DNA of 64,000 bases from a bacterium SCSIO 12827 (GCA_024397995.1 CP073746.1:744001-808000), one strand, 5' to 3'; positions 1 to 9,195 are shown, counted from the first letter of the stretch. A program made the numbers and translations. The notes: generated by a model from the sequence alone, not told the origin.

Positions 1-72
1 GGCCTCACCATAACGCAGGATGAACCGGCGCACGGTTTCGTCGAAGTTTGCGGTACGGGCCCTGTCGGGCAT
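1..72 (-). CDS. Partial 5' end of an unidentified CDS
   Basis: An open frame begins with ATG at 72 and runs leftwards off the window edge. Only 24 codons are visible (beginning MPDRARTANFDETVRRFILR), too few to name a family. It is divergent from the Fnr-like regulator gene, and the FNR box at 151-164 lies between them, so it could be part of the oxygen-responsive unit. No clear ribosome binding site is visible. Identity unknown; that it is a gene at all is inferred from the open frame and its position. Confidence 0.4.
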   Translation of the reverse strand, partial: MPDRARTANFDETVRRFILRYGEA

Positions 73-150
73 GTTTCCAGTTCCCCCAGAATAGACGCCC
101 CGGCTGGCGGGTGGACTCGATCACCCTATCCGGTTGTGCCGGTCGGGGTG

Positions 151-164
151 TTGATTCAGATCAA
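151..164. promoter_or_regulatory. Perfect FNR/Anr-type box
   Basis: TTGATTCAGATCAA matches the FNR consensus TTGAT-N4-ATCAA at all ten defined positions. It is centred about 82 bases before the ATG of the Fnr-like regulator and about 86 bases from the start of the divergent partial gene. It fits autoregulation by an Fnr/FixK-type protein, or control by another oxygen sensor. The sequence match is seen directly; function is inferred. Confidence 0.8.
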
Positions 165-239
165 TTCCAAGAAACAGAATATGAGCGACACTTCCCCCAT
201 TGAGGCGCCGATTTCGGTGTCGAACCTTGGGGAAGTATC

Positions 240-944
240 ATGGATAAGTCGTGTTCCAACTGCGCACACCGTCAGGCCGCCGAATGGTCGGTCCTGGAAG
301 GGGCGAACGTCGCCCAGATGGATGATGCCCGCCGGTCACGCAGCTTTCTGGCCGGCGAAGCCATCTACCACGAAGGCGACGAGGCGACGGGCGTTTATTG
401 CGTATCCTCGGGCTTGGTCGGCATCCGCAAGGTCGATGCGGATGGGGAATCGGTGCTGCTGCGCCTGGTCCGCCCGGGCGAGACCTTCGGTTATCGGTCG
501 CTATTGACCGGCACGCCCCACGGCGTCAGCGCCGAAGTCTTGAAAGAAGGCCGCATCTGCCACGTGCCGGCGGCCACGGTGCACCGCATGGCAGCCGACA
601 GCCCGGCCCTGGTCATGGCCTTTTTCCGCCACCTTGCGCGCGATATGGCCGAGGCCGAGAACAAGGTCATGGAAACGGTCACGGCATCCTGCCGGGTGCG
701 CTTCCTGCGCCTTCTGGTGGCGTTCGGCGGCGAGGCCGATTCCGATGAAGGAACGCGGGTCCGTCTGGAACTTCCCGTGTCGCGTCAGGACATCGCATCC
801 CTGATCGGCGTACGCTCGGAAACCATGTCGCGGGTGATCCGCGCCATCGAGAACGAAGGCCTGGCCCACTTCAAGGGCCGCCATGTGGACATTCCCGACG
901 CCCGCCGTCTGGCTGACGAAAGTTTCGGTTCGCTCGCGGCCTGA
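240..944 (+). CDS. Crp/Fnr family transcriptional regulator
   Basis: A 234-residue cytoplasmic regulator with an N-terminal cyclic-nucleotide-type beta-barrel domain (about 30-125), a long dimerisation helix (about 125-150) and a C-terminal winged helix. The recognition helix reads SETMSRVIRAIENEG (193-207) and contains the E-x-x-S-R signature of FNR/FixK/Dnr proteins that read TTGAT-N4-ATCAA. Cysteines lie at 5, 8, 54, 107 and 151. Cys5, Cys8 and Cys107 (in RICHVP, like MVCEIP around the core cysteine of E. coli FNR) suggest a cluster-binding ancestry. The third N-terminal cysteine seen in many relatives (AEWC) is Ser17 here (AEWS). The gene sits behind a perfect FNR box and near nirK, so control of micro-oxic or nitrogen-oxide respiration is likely. 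Whether it senses O2 or NO is not decidable. Confidence 0.85.
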   Translation: MDKSCSNCAHRQAAEWSVLEGANVAQMDDARRSRSFLAGEAIYHEGDEATGVYCVSSGLVGIRKVDADGESVLLRLVRPGETFGYRSLLTGTPHGVSAEVLKEGRICHVPAATVHRMAADSPALVMAFFRHLARDMAEAENKVMETVTASCRVRFLRLLVAFGGEADSDEGTRVRLELPVSRQDIASLIGVRSETMSRVIRAIENEGLAHFKGRHVDIPDARRLADESFGSLAA

Positions 945-950
945 CGCGGC

Positions 951-2057
951 TTAATCCCCGGAAATCGACGCCATGACCTCGCGGGTCACGGCCTGGGTGC
1001 CCATATCGCCGCCGAATTCCATGGGGCGCAGGCGGTTCTGCTCGAACCCTTTCTGCACGGCATCTTCGATCACCGTGGCCGCGTCGGCCAGCCCGTCGTG
1101 GCCGCCCATGCGGTCGGCGAGGTAATCCAGCATCAAGGCCCCGGACAGGATCGCCGCCAGGGGATTGGCCTTGTCCTGGCCCATGATGTCGGGCGCCGAG
1201 CCGTGGGCCGGTTGGAACAGGGCGTGTTCATCGCCGACCTCGGCGCAGGACGCCATGCCCATGCCGCCGACCAGCCCGCCGGCAAGGTCCGACAGGATGT
1301 CGCCGAACATGTTTTCCATGACCAGAACGTCGAAATCCCAGGGCCGGCGGATCAGATCCAGGGCCTGGGCATCGACATAGTTGTAGGAGGTTTCGACGCC
1401 GGGAAAGGCGCCCTTACGTTCGTCGAAAATTTTGCGGAAGAAGGCCATGGATCGGAACACATTGGCCTTGTCGACGCAGGTCACCATGCCCTTGCCGCCT
1501 TTTGATTTGCGTTTTTCGGCCAGGCGGAAGGCGAAATCGAACAGCTTTTCCGAGGTATGGCGCGTGATGCGCAGAATGTCCTGGACCTCGCTGTCGTTGG
1601 CCACGGTCTCGCGCTTGTTGGCGGCGGCGGAATAGAACAGGCCTTCCGTCGATTCCCTGAGGATGATCAGGTCGATCCCCGCTGCGCGCGGGTCGGCCAG
1701 GCGCTGCGGCGCGTTGGGATAGGCCTTGACCGGGCGTACGCCTGCGTACAGCTGGAAGCGTTCGCGCAGGCGCAGATGGGGCGAGATTTCCGTACCGTCC
1801 GCATGGCGCACCGCCGGTAATCCAATCGCACCCAACAGGATCGCATCGGCCTCGGCCGCGGCGTCTTCGTGCCCGGGTGCGATATCCTGGCCCGTTTCCT
1901 TGAAATACCCGGCCCCGGCCTGAAGGTCATTGCAGGCAAGGCGGAAACCGCCCGTGCGCGCCTTGGCCGCGTCGATTACGGCAAGTGTCGCGTCGGTCAC
2001 GTCGACGCCGATGCCGTCGCCGCGGATCACGGCGATGGTGCAGGTGGTTTCATTCAT
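951..2057 (-). CDS. Isocitrate/isopropylmalate dehydrogenase family (tartrate-dehydrogenase-like)
   Basis: A 368-residue NAD-dependent beta-decarboxylating dehydrogenase that would oxidise a 2-hydroxy acid and release CO2. Family hallmarks are an N-terminal AVIRGDGIGVDV, the substrate arginines in LRLRERFQLYAGVRP, the RESTEGLF loop, the conserved CVDKANVF lysine region, the metal-binding FGDILSDLAGGLVGGMGM and the NAD-binding HGSAPDIMGQDKANP. RESTEGLFY is typical of tartrate dehydrogenase/decarboxylase and isocitrate/homoisocitrate branches and less so of true LeuB, and no leu genes are nearby. The start at 2057 is chosen because GGAAGGAAAC precedes that ATG; a longer frame upstream has no such site. 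It ends only 7 bases from the convergent Fnr-like gene. Exact substrate unknown. Confidence 0.8.
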   Translation of the reverse strand: MNETTCTIAVIRGDGIGVDVTDATLAVIDAAKARTGGFRLACNDLQAGAGYFKETGQDIAPGHEDAAAEADAILLGAIGLPAVRHADGTEISPHLRLRERFQLYAGVRPVKAYPNAPQRLADPRAAGIDLIILRESTEGLFYSAAANKRETVANDSEVQDILRITRHTSEKLFDFAFRLAEKRKSKGGKGMVTCVDKANVFRSMAFFRKIFDERKGAFPGVETSYNYVDAQALDLIRRPWDFDVLVMENMFGDILSDLAGGLVGGMGMASCAEVGDEHALFQPAHGSAPDIMGQDKANPLAAILSGALMLDYLADRMGGHDGLADAATVIEDAVQKGFEQNRLRPMEFGGDMGTQAVTREVMASISGD

Positions 2058-2372
2058 AATGGTGTTTCCTTCCGTCTTTCCTTGGCCGTATCGCAAAGCC
2101 ATGCGCCGCGCAACCGCCTATCGCCCTGCCAGGGACATGATCGACCCACAGCACCGGTGCGGTTCGCGACTTGTCGTCACTGAAATCGGGGGGCGTGGCG
2201 GTGTTTCCGAGGGCAGGCGACCGGGTATCCGCAAGGGCTTCGCACTGACGGCTTCCAGGAATTGTCTATGACTTTAGGGGGAATTGATTGAGTCGTGAAA
2301 CTGTAACAATGTGTTCGCAGGTGCCTACAGGAATACACGGCGTGGAGTCATCGCCGGAATGAGGGGAGAGAG

Positions 2373-4847
2373 GTGCCGCCGGTGATGTCTTGGAAACCAC
2401 GGTCGATAACCGTGCCTCATCAGAACGCCGAAACATCGGTTTCCATCCCACAGAAGATGTTTGTATCCCACGGTTCCCGCCCATTCGGACCAAGGTTTGT
2501 CTCATTGAATGAACTAGGCTTTCTTGCTTCTGCGAGGTTGACCCGTTTGACCCGGCATTTTGCCGCGATCGTCTTGTGGTTAATCTGTGTTTGGATGCCA
2601 AGCCCGGCGGTAGGCGACCTCGGACAGGACGTCAGGGCGTTTCGCGTTCTGGCTGTCCATTCCTACAGCCAGCAATACCCTTGGACCGCGCGCCAGCACG
2701 AGGGGTTCGTCGCCGCCCTGACCACGGGATTGGATGCCCCGGTCGAGATCAAGACGGAATACCTGGATACCAAGCGCCGGGCGCTGAGTACGGTATACGC
2801 CGATGCCTTTGCCGAACATCTGAAAATCAAGTACGGCAACTATGACCCGGATGCGATCTATGTGACCGATGACAGCGGACTGAATTTCGCATTGCGCCAC
2901 CTGCGCCATGTGTTTCCCGATGCGCCCGTGTTCTTTTCCGGGGTCAATGATTTCTCTCATTTGGAACGGTTGGATGCGGGGAGCGTCACCGGGGTTTTCG
3001 AAAAGAAGGAAATCCGCCCGAACCTTGATCTGCTGCACCAGCTTCAGGGCGATGCGGAACAGGTTGTGATCATCGGCGACGGGTCGGCAACCTACCAGGC
3101 CATCGAAGTCGAACTGAAAAGGGAACTGCATGGGGCCGCCAGGCCTGCGGTGACGTTCTTGGTGAGCGAGCGGCTTGAGGATATCCTGGACAGTCTGCGA
3201 AAGGTGCCCGACCAGCCGGTCATCCTGACGACCTTGGGGGCGATCCGGAATCAGACCGGCGATGTCGCCACGCTGGCGCAGATTGTCGGGGGGATCGTCA
3301 ATGCCGGCCGCAGGATCGTGATCAGCATGGAGGACGCCTATCTGTTCGACGGCGTCCTCGGCGGCTATGTGACCAGCGGCATTGCTCAGGGACGGATGGC
3401 AGCGGGGTTGATGGCGGCCCATCTGGAGGGCGTGCCGATGCGCGAACTCGCCCCGGTAAAGGACAGCCCGAACGAGTATCTGTTCAATGACCAGGTGTTG
3501 GACGCGTTGGGCCTGGCACTACCGCGGGAGATTGCACTGCAGGCGCGCCTGATCAATCCGCGCCGGAACTGGGTCGAGAAATACCGCAGCATCATTGTGG
3601 TGATCATTGTCGGCCTGACGGTCGCGCTCGTGCTCAGCCTGCTCACCTATCTGTCGATCATGTCCGCGAAGAACCGGCAGTTGGTGGACCGGGACCAGAA
3701 GCTGCGCCACAGCGAACAGTTCCGGGCTCGGCAAAGCCGACTTCTTGAGGATGTGGAACGGTTGAGCAGGACCGGCGGCTGGCAATTGGACCTGAGAACC
3801 CGACAATTGACCTGGAGCCAGGGAACATACCGCATTCTTGAAGCGCCGATGGACTACAACCCGACGTTCGCAGAAGCGATCGAGTTTTTTGTCCCGGAAC
3901 ATCGCCCCATGCTGGCGGCTGCGGTTGCCGCCGGACGCCGGAGTGGTACCCCGTGGGATCTGGAATTGTCGATCCTGACCGGCAAGGGGACGGCCAAGAA
4001 CGTTCGTATCGTCGGTGAGGCGGTTTCAGAAGACGGCGTTCCAATCCTGCTGCGGGGGTCGTTTCAGGACATCACGGAACGGAAATTGTTCGAGCAAGCA
4101 TTGAGAACGGCGCGGGAAGACGCAGAAAAGGCCAATCTTGCCAAATCTCAGTTCCTGGCCGCCATGAGCCATGAATTGCGCACACCCTTGAATGCGATCA
4201 TCGGCTTCTCCGAACTCATCGCCTTTCAGGATTTTGGCGAGTCCTCCGCGAGCAAGTTCAGGGAATATGCCAAGGATATCCGATTCAGTGGCGAACATCT
4301 GCTGTCCCTGATCAACAGCATTCTCGATATCTCGGCCATTGAATCGGGGGGGCGCGGCCTGGACCGGGAAACGTTCAATGCCCTGGAGGCTCTTAACGAA
4401 TGCATCCACATCTTCTCGGCGGACGCGGCGCGAAAGGACATATCTCTGTCGGTCGACGCGGATGCGGGGTCCGTGGAGATCAATGCCGACCGCCAGGCGA
4501 TCCGGCAGGTCATCCTGAACCTTCTGTCGAATGCCCTGAAATTCACCCCGTCCGGCGGTAAGATTGACGCCGCTGCGTACGAAGTTGTGGACGCAGTCAT
4601 TATAAAGATGGTGGATACCGGCTGCGGCATCGCCCAAGGGCACCTTCCCGGCATTACGGAACCCTTCGCGCGGGGCGACCTTGATCCCTACAAGGCGGTC
4701 GAGGGATGGGGACTTGGGCTGGCGATCTGTAAGACGTTGATCGAAAAACACGGCGGCCGGATCGAAATCGAGAGCACCGTGGGCCAGGGAACAACCGTTT
4801 CGGTGATCCTGCCTAAGCTGGAATGGGAAAAGAAGCTGCGCGCATAA
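2373..4847 (+). CDS. Hybrid membrane sensor histidine kinase with substrate-binding-protein-like sensor domain
   Basis: An 824-residue protein. After a cytoplasmic tail and a hydrophobic segment (about 62-80), a periplasmic region (about 90-390) opens with [14 protein letters not shown] and resembles the ABC_sub_bind type of solute-binding domain. A second membrane helix follows (about 406-430), then a PAS domain (about 450-570), HisKA with His600 in [20 protein letters not shown], and an HATPase domain. The N box is [19 protein letters not shown], then DTGCGIA and [18 protein letters not shown]. There is no receiver domain and no response regulator next door, so it is an orphan kinase. GTG at 2373 is preceded by GAGGGGAGAG; an ATG at 2457 is an alternative. 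Ligand unknown. Confidence 0.85.
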   Translation: MPPVMSWKPRSITVPHQNAETSVSIPQKMFVSHGSRPFGPRFVSLNELGFLASARLTRLTRHFAAIVLWLICVWMPSPAVGDLGQDVRAFRVLAVHSYSQQYPWTARQHEGFVAALTTGLDAPVEIKTEYLDTKRRALSTVYADAFAEHLKIKYGNYDPDAIYVTDDSGLNFALRHLRHVFPDAPVFFSGVNDFSHLERLDAGSVTGVFEKKEIRPNLDLLHQLQGDAEQVVIIGDGSATYQAIEVELKRELHGAARPAVTFLVSERLEDILDSLRKVPDQPVILTTLGAIRNQTGDVATLAQIVGGIVNAGRRIVISMEDAYLFDGVLGGYVTSGIAQGRMAAGLMAAHLEGVPMRELAPVKDSPNEYLFNDQVLDALGLALPREIALQARLINPRRNWVEKYRSIIVVIIVGLTVALVLSLLTYLSIMSAKNRQLVDRDQKLRHSEQFRARQSRLLEDVERLSRTGGWQLDLRTRQLTWSQGTYRILEAPMDYNPTFAEAIEFFVPEHRPMLAAAVAAGRRSGTPWDLELSILTGKGTAKNVRIVGEAVSEDGVPILLRGSFQDITERKLFEQALRTAREDAEKANLAKSQFLAAMSHELRTPLNAIIGFSELIAFQDFGESSASKFREYAKDIRFSGEHLLSLINSILDISAIESGGRGLDRETFNALEALNECIHIFSADAARKDISLSVDADAGSVEINADRQAIRQVILNLLSNALKFTPSGGKIDAAAYEVVDAVIIKMVDTGCGIAQGHLPGITEPFARGDLDPYKAVEGWGLGLAICKTLIEKHGGRIEIESTVGQGTTVSVILPKLEWEKKLRA

Positions 4848-4906
4848 AGGCCGTGCGGACAAAAGCGGTCAGCCGGGGCGTGCCGTCGGAACAGGACGGT
4901 CGGGAC

Positions 4907-4921
4907 GGCGGGAAAGCCGCC
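4907..4921. terminator. GC-rich hairpin between convergent genes
   Basis: GGCGG-GAAAG-CCGCC forms a 5-bp stem in the short space between the histidine kinase gene (ends 4847) and the convergent AhpD-like gene (ends 4941). No T-run follows, so terminator function is only inferred from placement. Confidence 0.3.
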
Positions 4922-4940
4922 GCCCCGGGTGTCCAAGGTA

Positions 4941-5495
4941 TCAGGCGGCCTTATGCCATTCGAATGTCTTGAATGCGTCATCAATGGGCGTGTCGGCCAG
5001 GTGGTTGGTGTAGTTGGACATCACCTTTTGCGCGACGCCCAGGACGACCTCGAGGATTTGGCGTTTGGTGAACCCGGCATCAAGAAATGTCTGCATCGCG
5101 TCGTCGTCAACGACACCGCGGTTGCGGACGACGCTGAGGGTAAACGTGCGCAAGGCTTCCAGGCGCGGATCGGGCAGCGGCGTGTTGTTACGCAGGGCGT
5201 CCGTGATGTCGTCGGCGACGCCCATCTTTTTGGCGATGCCGGTATGGGCGGGCACACAATAATGGCACTCGTGTTCCACGTTGATCGCCTGCCAGACGAC
5301 GGTCAGTTCGTCGTTGTTGAAACTGGAGGCCTGAAACAGGTTGTGGGTCACCTGATAGGCTTCAAGCAGACCGGGAGCTTCGGCCATCACGGCGTGCAGG
5401 CCCGGCACCATCCCGAAGGATTTCCGGGATTTGGCGAGTAGCGGCTTGCTTTCCTCGGGAGCAGTGGTTTCGTCATGCAGGTCGAACGTGGCCAT
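4941..5495 (-). CDS. AhpD/carboxymuconolactone decarboxylase family protein
   Basis: A 184-residue alpha-helical protein of the AhpD-like alkylhydroperoxidase superfamily. It has the redox motif EHECHYCVPAHTGIAKK: Cys77 and Cys80 in CxxC followed by His84, the arrangement used for thiol-dependent peroxide reduction. It starts at ATG 5495 with a GGAGC stretch just upstream. The gene is divergent from a TetR-family regulator, and repeated 13-base operators overlap its predicted promoter (TTGAGC, 17-base spacer, TATATA on the minus strand; 5596-5601 and 5573-5578). It is therefore very likely the regulator's target, perhaps in defence against reactive or xenobiotic compounds. Physiological substrate unknown. 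Confidence 0.85.
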   Translation of the reverse strand: MATFDLHDETTAPEESKPLLAKSRKSFGMVPGLHAVMAEAPGLLEAYQVTHNLFQASSFNNDELTVVWQAINVEHECHYCVPAHTGIAKKMGVADDITDALRNNTPLPDPRLEALRTFTLSVVRNRGVVDDDAMQTFLDAGFTKRQILEVVLGVAQKVMSNYTNHLADTPIDDAFKTFEWHKAA

Positions 5496-5560
5496 TGGGG
5501 GGCTCCTGTTATCTGGTTTGGGTGGGCACCAACAAGCGGGTGCGATAAGACGGAACTCAT

Positions 5561-5625
5561 TTGAGTGATTGCTATATATATGCTATTGAGTGATTGCTCA
5601 ATGAGCAACTTGAGCAATCACTCAA
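5561..5625. promoter_or_regulatory. Three-copy TetR operator cluster
   Basis: The 13-mer TTGAGTGATTGCT occurs exactly at 5561-5573 and 5586-5598, and its reverse complement AGCAATCACTCAA lies at 5613-5625. The second and third copies make an inverted repeat, and the first repeats the second 25 bases away. The cluster lies in the divergent spacer between the AhpD-like gene and the TetR gene. It overlaps a good minus-strand promoter (TTGAGC / 17 / TATATA), so bound repressor would block transcription. The repeats are seen; the binding protein is inferred from adjacency. Confidence 0.8.
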
Positions 5626-5626
5626 A

Positions 5627-5653
5627 CGTGATCGGCCGTTACGGCCGATCACG
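5627..5653. promoter_or_regulatory. 27-base perfect palindrome upstream of the TetR gene
   Basis: A 13-bp perfect inverted repeat with a single central base: left arm CGTGATCGGCCGT (5627-5639), T at 5640, right arm ACGGCCGATCACG (5641-5653). It starts one base after the TTGAGTGATTGCT operator cluster and ends 35 bases before the ATG of the TetR gene. It could be a second operator, or a hairpin in the regulator's leader RNA (terminator or attenuator). It does not share sequence with the neighbouring 13-mers. Confidence 0.6.
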
Positions 5654-5688
5654 CCGGCAAACTTGAAACATCGATTATCTTGAACGTC

Positions 5689-6297
5689 ATGAAACGCGCC
5701 CGCCCCTATGATCGTGAGACCGCCCTGGCCGCAGCTGAGACGCTGTTCTGGACAAAGGGTTATCACGCCACCTCGCTCAAGGATCTGGAGGCGGCGTTGC
5801 AGATGAAGCCCGGCAGCATCTATGCGGCTTTTTCAAGCAAGGAAGCGCTGTTCTGCCTGGCTTTGGACCGATACTTCGCGCGAATGTCAGAGGAATTCCG
5901 CAACGAGATCGACCAGGCCGAGTCCCCGCTCACGGCCCTGTCCGAATATCTGCGGAAGCTCGGTCGATACCCGGCCAGCGACCCGCGCCACCGCGCCTGC
6001 ATGTTGGTCAAAACGGTTCTTGATGCGACGCCCGAGGAAACGGCGATCGCAGCACATGCCGGGCGCTATCTTGACCAGATCAGGGAGGAGTTCACCCGGA
6101 TGTTCGAGCGCGCCAAGGCCATGGGCGAACTTCCGGTGGATGCAGATTGCGCACGTCTGGCCCACCGCTATCAAACCTGGATTACGGCGATCAAGATCGA
6201 GATGCACCGCGGTGCGGCCCCGGCCGATCTAGTATCCCTCGCCGAAGAGATGGCGGTGGAGCTGGACAATCTGAACCCGTCGCGGTCCGCCGCCTGA
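5689..6297 (+). CDS. TetR family transcriptional regulator
   Basis: A repressor-type DNA-binding protein of about 202 residues. The N-terminal helix-turn-helix spans roughly residues 8-52 (ALAAAETLFWTKGYHATSLK, then MKPGSIYAAFSSKEALF), the typical TetR layout in which G-x-Y-x-A-F marks the recognition helix. The rest is the helical ligand/dimer domain with the HRACMLVKTVLD motif common in the AcrR/YxaF-like branch. ATG at 5689 is preferred; an in-frame TTG at 5680 is an alternative, and neither has a strong ribosome site. It is divergent from the AhpD-like gene and upstream of the haloacid dehalogenase gene (57 bases away), so it probably controls both. Ligand unknown. Confidence 0.88.
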   Translation: MKRARPYDRETALAAAETLFWTKGYHATSLKDLEAALQMKPGSIYAAFSSKEALFCLALDRYFARMSEEFRNEIDQAESPLTALSEYLRKLGRYPASDPRHRACMLVKTVLDATPEETAIAAHAGRYLDQIREEFTRMFERAKAMGELPVDADCARLAHRYQTWITAIKIEMHRGAAPADLVSLAEEMAVELDNLNPSRSAA

Positions 6298-6354
6298 CCT
6301 GTGGCGTCCGACGCGGGGCGCGGTGTGTGACACTGTAAAATAAAGGAGAAAGCC

Positions 6355-7038
6355 ATGTCCCGGGACACGGTATTGTTCGACATCAATGAAACGGTTCTCG
6401 ACCTGTCGTCGCTGAAACCGGGGTTCGAGGCGGTCTTTCAGGATGCCGGCGTCATTTCCACCTGGTTCGCGATGCTGCTGCAGACGTCGACCGTCTGTGC
6501 CCTGACCGGTGTGGAAACGGGCTTTGCCCGTCTTGCGGCGATCACCCTGGATGCCGTCGCCGCGCGCCGCGGGGTCGTGCTTTCCGAGGACCGGCGCACG
6601 GACATTCTCAAGGGCTTCGCCGGCCTGAATCCACATCCCGACATCAAGCCGGCATTGGCGCGTCTGCGCGCCGCCGGCTACCGGACCGTCGCGTTCTCCA
6701 ATTCCTCCCTCGACCTGGTGAGCAGCCAGATTACCAACGCCGGTTTGAACGAGAGTTTCGACGATGTCGTCTCCGTCGAGAAAACGGGCAGCTTCAAGCC
6801 CGATCCCAAGGTCTACCGTTACGTGGCGGATCACCTTGGAGGGCCGATACAGGACCTGCGCCTTGTCGCGACCCATGACTGGGATACCCACGGCGCCATG
6901 TCCGCCGGCATGCAGGCGGCCTATATCGACCGTTGCGGCGCGCCCTATCATCCGCTGTATCGGCGGCCCGAGGTCTTCGGGACGGACATGAACGATGTCG
7001 TGGAGCAGATTATCCGTGCCGACAAGGCGGATGGCTAG
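6355..7038 (+). CDS. Haloacid dehalogenase, type II (HAD superfamily)
   Basis: A 227-residue cytoplasmic HAD hydrolase. Motif I is LFDINETVLDL with nucleophile Asp9. The lack of a second Asp (Asn11 at that place) is what separates dehalogenases, which have D-x-[YN]-[GE]-T, from phosphatases. Motif II is AFSNSS (114-118), motif III has Lys148 in FKPDPKVY, and motif IV is VATHDWDTHGA (171-181). It would hydrolyse a 2-haloalkanoic acid to a 2-hydroxy acid through an aspartyl ester. A textbook AAAGGAG site precedes the ATG. It lies behind the TetR gene in the same direction, suggesting joint regulation as a small xenobiotic response unit. Confidence 0.85.
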   Translation: MSRDTVLFDINETVLDLSSLKPGFEAVFQDAGVISTWFAMLLQTSTVCALTGVETGFARLAAITLDAVAARRGVVLSEDRRTDILKGFAGLNPHPDIKPALARLRAAGYRTVAFSNSSLDLVSSQITNAGLNESFDDVVSVEKTGSFKPDPKVYRYVADHLGGPIQDLRLVATHDWDTHGAMSAGMQAAYIDRCGAPYHPLYRRPEVFGTDMNDVVEQIIRADKADG

Positions 7039-7140
7039 GCACCGGGCGCCTTTGCGAAAGGCCGCGTCCACACTATCCGATCGGCCGGCCCGTTGATTTT
7101 CCTGTTCCCCTGATTTCCAGGCGTTTGTGTCATCGCGTTA

Positions 7141-7154
7141 TTGACCCAAATCAA
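7141..7154. promoter_or_regulatory. FNR/NnrR-type box upstream of nirK
   Basis: TTGACCCAAATCAA matches TTGAT-N4-ATCAA at nine of ten defined positions (C for T at position 5). It is centred about 103 bases before the nirK start. Boxes of this kind are bound by FNR, NnrR or Dnr proteins and drive nirK in denitrifying alphaproteobacteria. The Fnr-like gene at 240 is a candidate regulator. Confidence 0.75.
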
Positions 7155-7250
7155 GGCGGGGCCTGTTGCGGTGTCCTACCGTCAGGTTGCGACGCAGAAA
7201 ATTCCATGTCGCGGTCGATGAACAAGTAAATTCCAACGTCGGAGTTGAAA

Positions 7251-8423
7251 ATGGAAAAGACCCCTGGAATTCGGTCCACCGTCTCCCGAAGAAACTTTCT
7301 CTCAGGCACTGCGGCTGTCGGCGGTGGGCTGTTGGCCATGGAAATGGCCGGCAATCCCGCCCATGCGGCGGCGCCTAAACCCCCCCAGGCATCCGCCCCC
7401 TTGTCGGAGAAACAAATTGCTGCCCTGCCGCGGGTAAAACAGGAAATGGTCGCACCACCGTTTCTGCCCAAGCACGAACAGGTGGCGACCGGCGGCCCGA
7501 AGGTTGTCGAGGTTCGGCTGGACATTGAAGAAAAGAAGATGGTGCTGGACGACGAAGGGGCTGAGATCTGGGCGTTGACCTTCAACGGATCCGTTCCCGG
7601 CCCGATGATCGTCGTCCATCAGGACGACTATGTGGAGCTGACCCTGGTCAATCCCGAGACCAGCGCCATGGAACACAACATTGATTTCCATGCCTCGACG
7701 GGGGCGCTCGGCGGTGGCGGGTTGACCCATGTGTCGCCCGGCGAAGAAGCCGTGCTACGGTTCCGGGCGACGAAGCCCGGGGTGTTCGTCTACCACTGCG
7801 CGCCGGGCGGGGCGATGATCCCCTACCACGTTTGCCACGGCATGAACGGCGCGATCATGGTTCTGCCGCGCGACGGCCTCAAGGCCGCTGACGGCACGCC
7901 CATCCGCTATGACCGTGCCTACTACATCGGCGAACAGGACTACTACCTGGCCAAGGATGAGCACGACGAATACATAAAATACGAAACGGCCGGCGAAGAT
8001 TACGCCGATTCATTGCGGGTCATGGCGACCTTGACCCCCAGCCACGTCGTGTTCAACGGCGCCGTCGGCGCCCTGCTCGGCGAAGGCACTCTCAAGGCCA
8101 GCGTCGGCGAAACGGTATTGATGGTTCATTCCCAGGCCAACCGGGACACCCGGCCGCACCTGATCGGCGGCCATGGGGATTATGTCTGGTCCACGGGATC
8201 GTTCACGGACCCGCCCCAGACGGGCCTGGAAACCTGGTTCATCGCCGGGGGCGCCGCCGGTTGTGCGATCTATACGTTCCGGCAGCCGGGCATCTATGCC
8301 TATGTGAACCACAATTTGATCGAGGCCGTTCTCAAAGGCGCGTCGGCGCATTTCGAGGTCGATGGCGAATGGAACGACGACCTGATGAAGCAGGTCCGCA
8401 AACCCAGTCAGATCAAATCATAG
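7251..8423 (+). CDS. nirK: Copper-containing nitrite reductase NirK
   Basis: A 390-residue periplasmic enzyme reducing nitrite to nitric oxide in denitrification. It has a twin-arginine export signal ([15 protein letters not shown], 12-26). Cupredoxin copper ligands by comparison with known NirK are His142, Cys183, His193 and Met198 for type 1 copper ([15 protein letters not shown]). His147 and His182 plus the C-terminal histidine in YVNHNLIEA serve type 2 copper. Asp145 in HNIDFHAS is the proton-donating active-site residue. GGAG lies six bases before ATG 7251. It heads a unit with a dihaem cytochrome c and a nirV homologue and is preceded by an FNR-type box. Confidence 0.95.
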   Translation: MEKTPGIRSTVSRRNFLSGTAAVGGGLLAMEMAGNPAHAAAPKPPQASAPLSEKQIAALPRVKQEMVAPPFLPKHEQVATGGPKVVEVRLDIEEKKMVLDDEGAEIWALTFNGSVPGPMIVVHQDDYVELTLVNPETSAMEHNIDFHASTGALGGGGLTHVSPGEEAVLRFRATKPGVFVYHCAPGGAMIPYHVCHGMNGAIMVLPRDGLKAADGTPIRYDRAYYIGEQDYYLAKDEHDEYIKYETAGEDYADSLRVMATLTPSHVVFNGAVGALLGEGTLKASVGETVLMVHSQANRDTRPHLIGGHGDYVWSTGSFTDPPQTGLETWFIAGGAAGCAIYTFRQPGIYAYVNHNLIEAVLKGASAHFEVDGEWNDDLMKQVRKPSQIKS

Positions 8424-8481
8424 CGCGTGAACCACACCCCTAACCCCACCTTAATCGGGGGCGCAGGATCAGGAGAGTGTC

Positions 8482-9195
8482 GTGAAGATTGCACATGCGT
8501 TTTCCATCTGGATGGCCTTGGCCATCGGTTTGGCGGCATCGGGCGCCTCGGCGGCGGATGATGTCGAAAACGGCAAGAAGATCGCCAAGAAATGTACGGC
8601 CTGCCATACCCTGAACAAGGGCGGTAAAAACCGGCTTGGCCCCAACCTGTTCGGCGTGCTGGGCAAGCCGGCCGGTCACGTCAAGGATTACAAGTATTCC
8701 AAGGCGCTGTTGGACTCGGGCATCGTTTGGGACGAAGCCAACTTCATGGCGTTCATCGACAATCCGAAGAAGACGATCAAGGGCACCAAGATGAGCTTTG
8801 CCGGGATCAAGAAACCGGCCCAGCGGGCGGAGCTTCTCGCCTATTTCAAGACCCTGACGGACGCATCTGCGCCCAAGGAAACGGCCGGCAACGCCGAGGA
8901 CGGCTTGGTCGCGGCGAAAAAGCACTGCATCGTCTGTCATTCCTTCGAGAAAGGCGGCCGGGTGGTGTTCGGCCCGACCCTGTTCGACATCTACGGCAAG
9001 CCCGCCGCCGCCATCCCGGGGTACGACTATTCGACCGCGATGAAGAATTCCGGGCTGACGTGGAACGATAAGAACCTTCTGGAATTCCTGTCCAACCCCG
9101 GGCGGTTCCTGCCCGGGACCACGGCACGGTTCCCCGGTCTCAAAAGCGCTCAGGAAAAGGCCGACATTCTCGCCTATCTGAAAACCCTGAAATAG
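8482..9195 (+). CDS. Dihaem c-type cytochrome
   Basis: A 237-residue exported cytochrome. Residues 1-24 form a signal peptide ending ASGASAAD. Two repeated cytochrome-c domains follow, each with a haem motif: CTACH near residue 39 and CIVCH near residue 152. Each has a distal methionine candidate (TKMSFAGIKKP in the first; in the second the matching stretch is TTARFPGLKS, so methionine is absent there and ligation may differ). The GTG start at 8482 follows AGGAGA. It lies between nirK and nirV, so a role as electron donor to NirK is likely. The two halves look like an internal duplication. Confidence 0.88.
   Translation: MKIAHAFSIWMALAIGLAASGASAADDVENGKKIAKKCTACHTLNKGGKNRLGPNLFGVLGKPAGHVKDYKYSKALLDSGIVWDEANFMAFIDNPKKTIKGTKMSFAGIKKPAQRAELLAYFKTLTDASAPKETAGNAEDGLVAAKKHCIVCHSFEKGGRVVFGPTLFDIYGKPAAAIPGYDYSTAMKNSGLTWNDKNLLEFLSNPGRFLPGTTARFPGLKSAQEKADILAYLKTLK

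Noticed and set aside
5627-5653. Rho-independent terminator
   Set aside because: The stem is strong, but there is no T-run and it lies upstream of the TetR gene in a divergent spacer, so a regulatory role is more likely.
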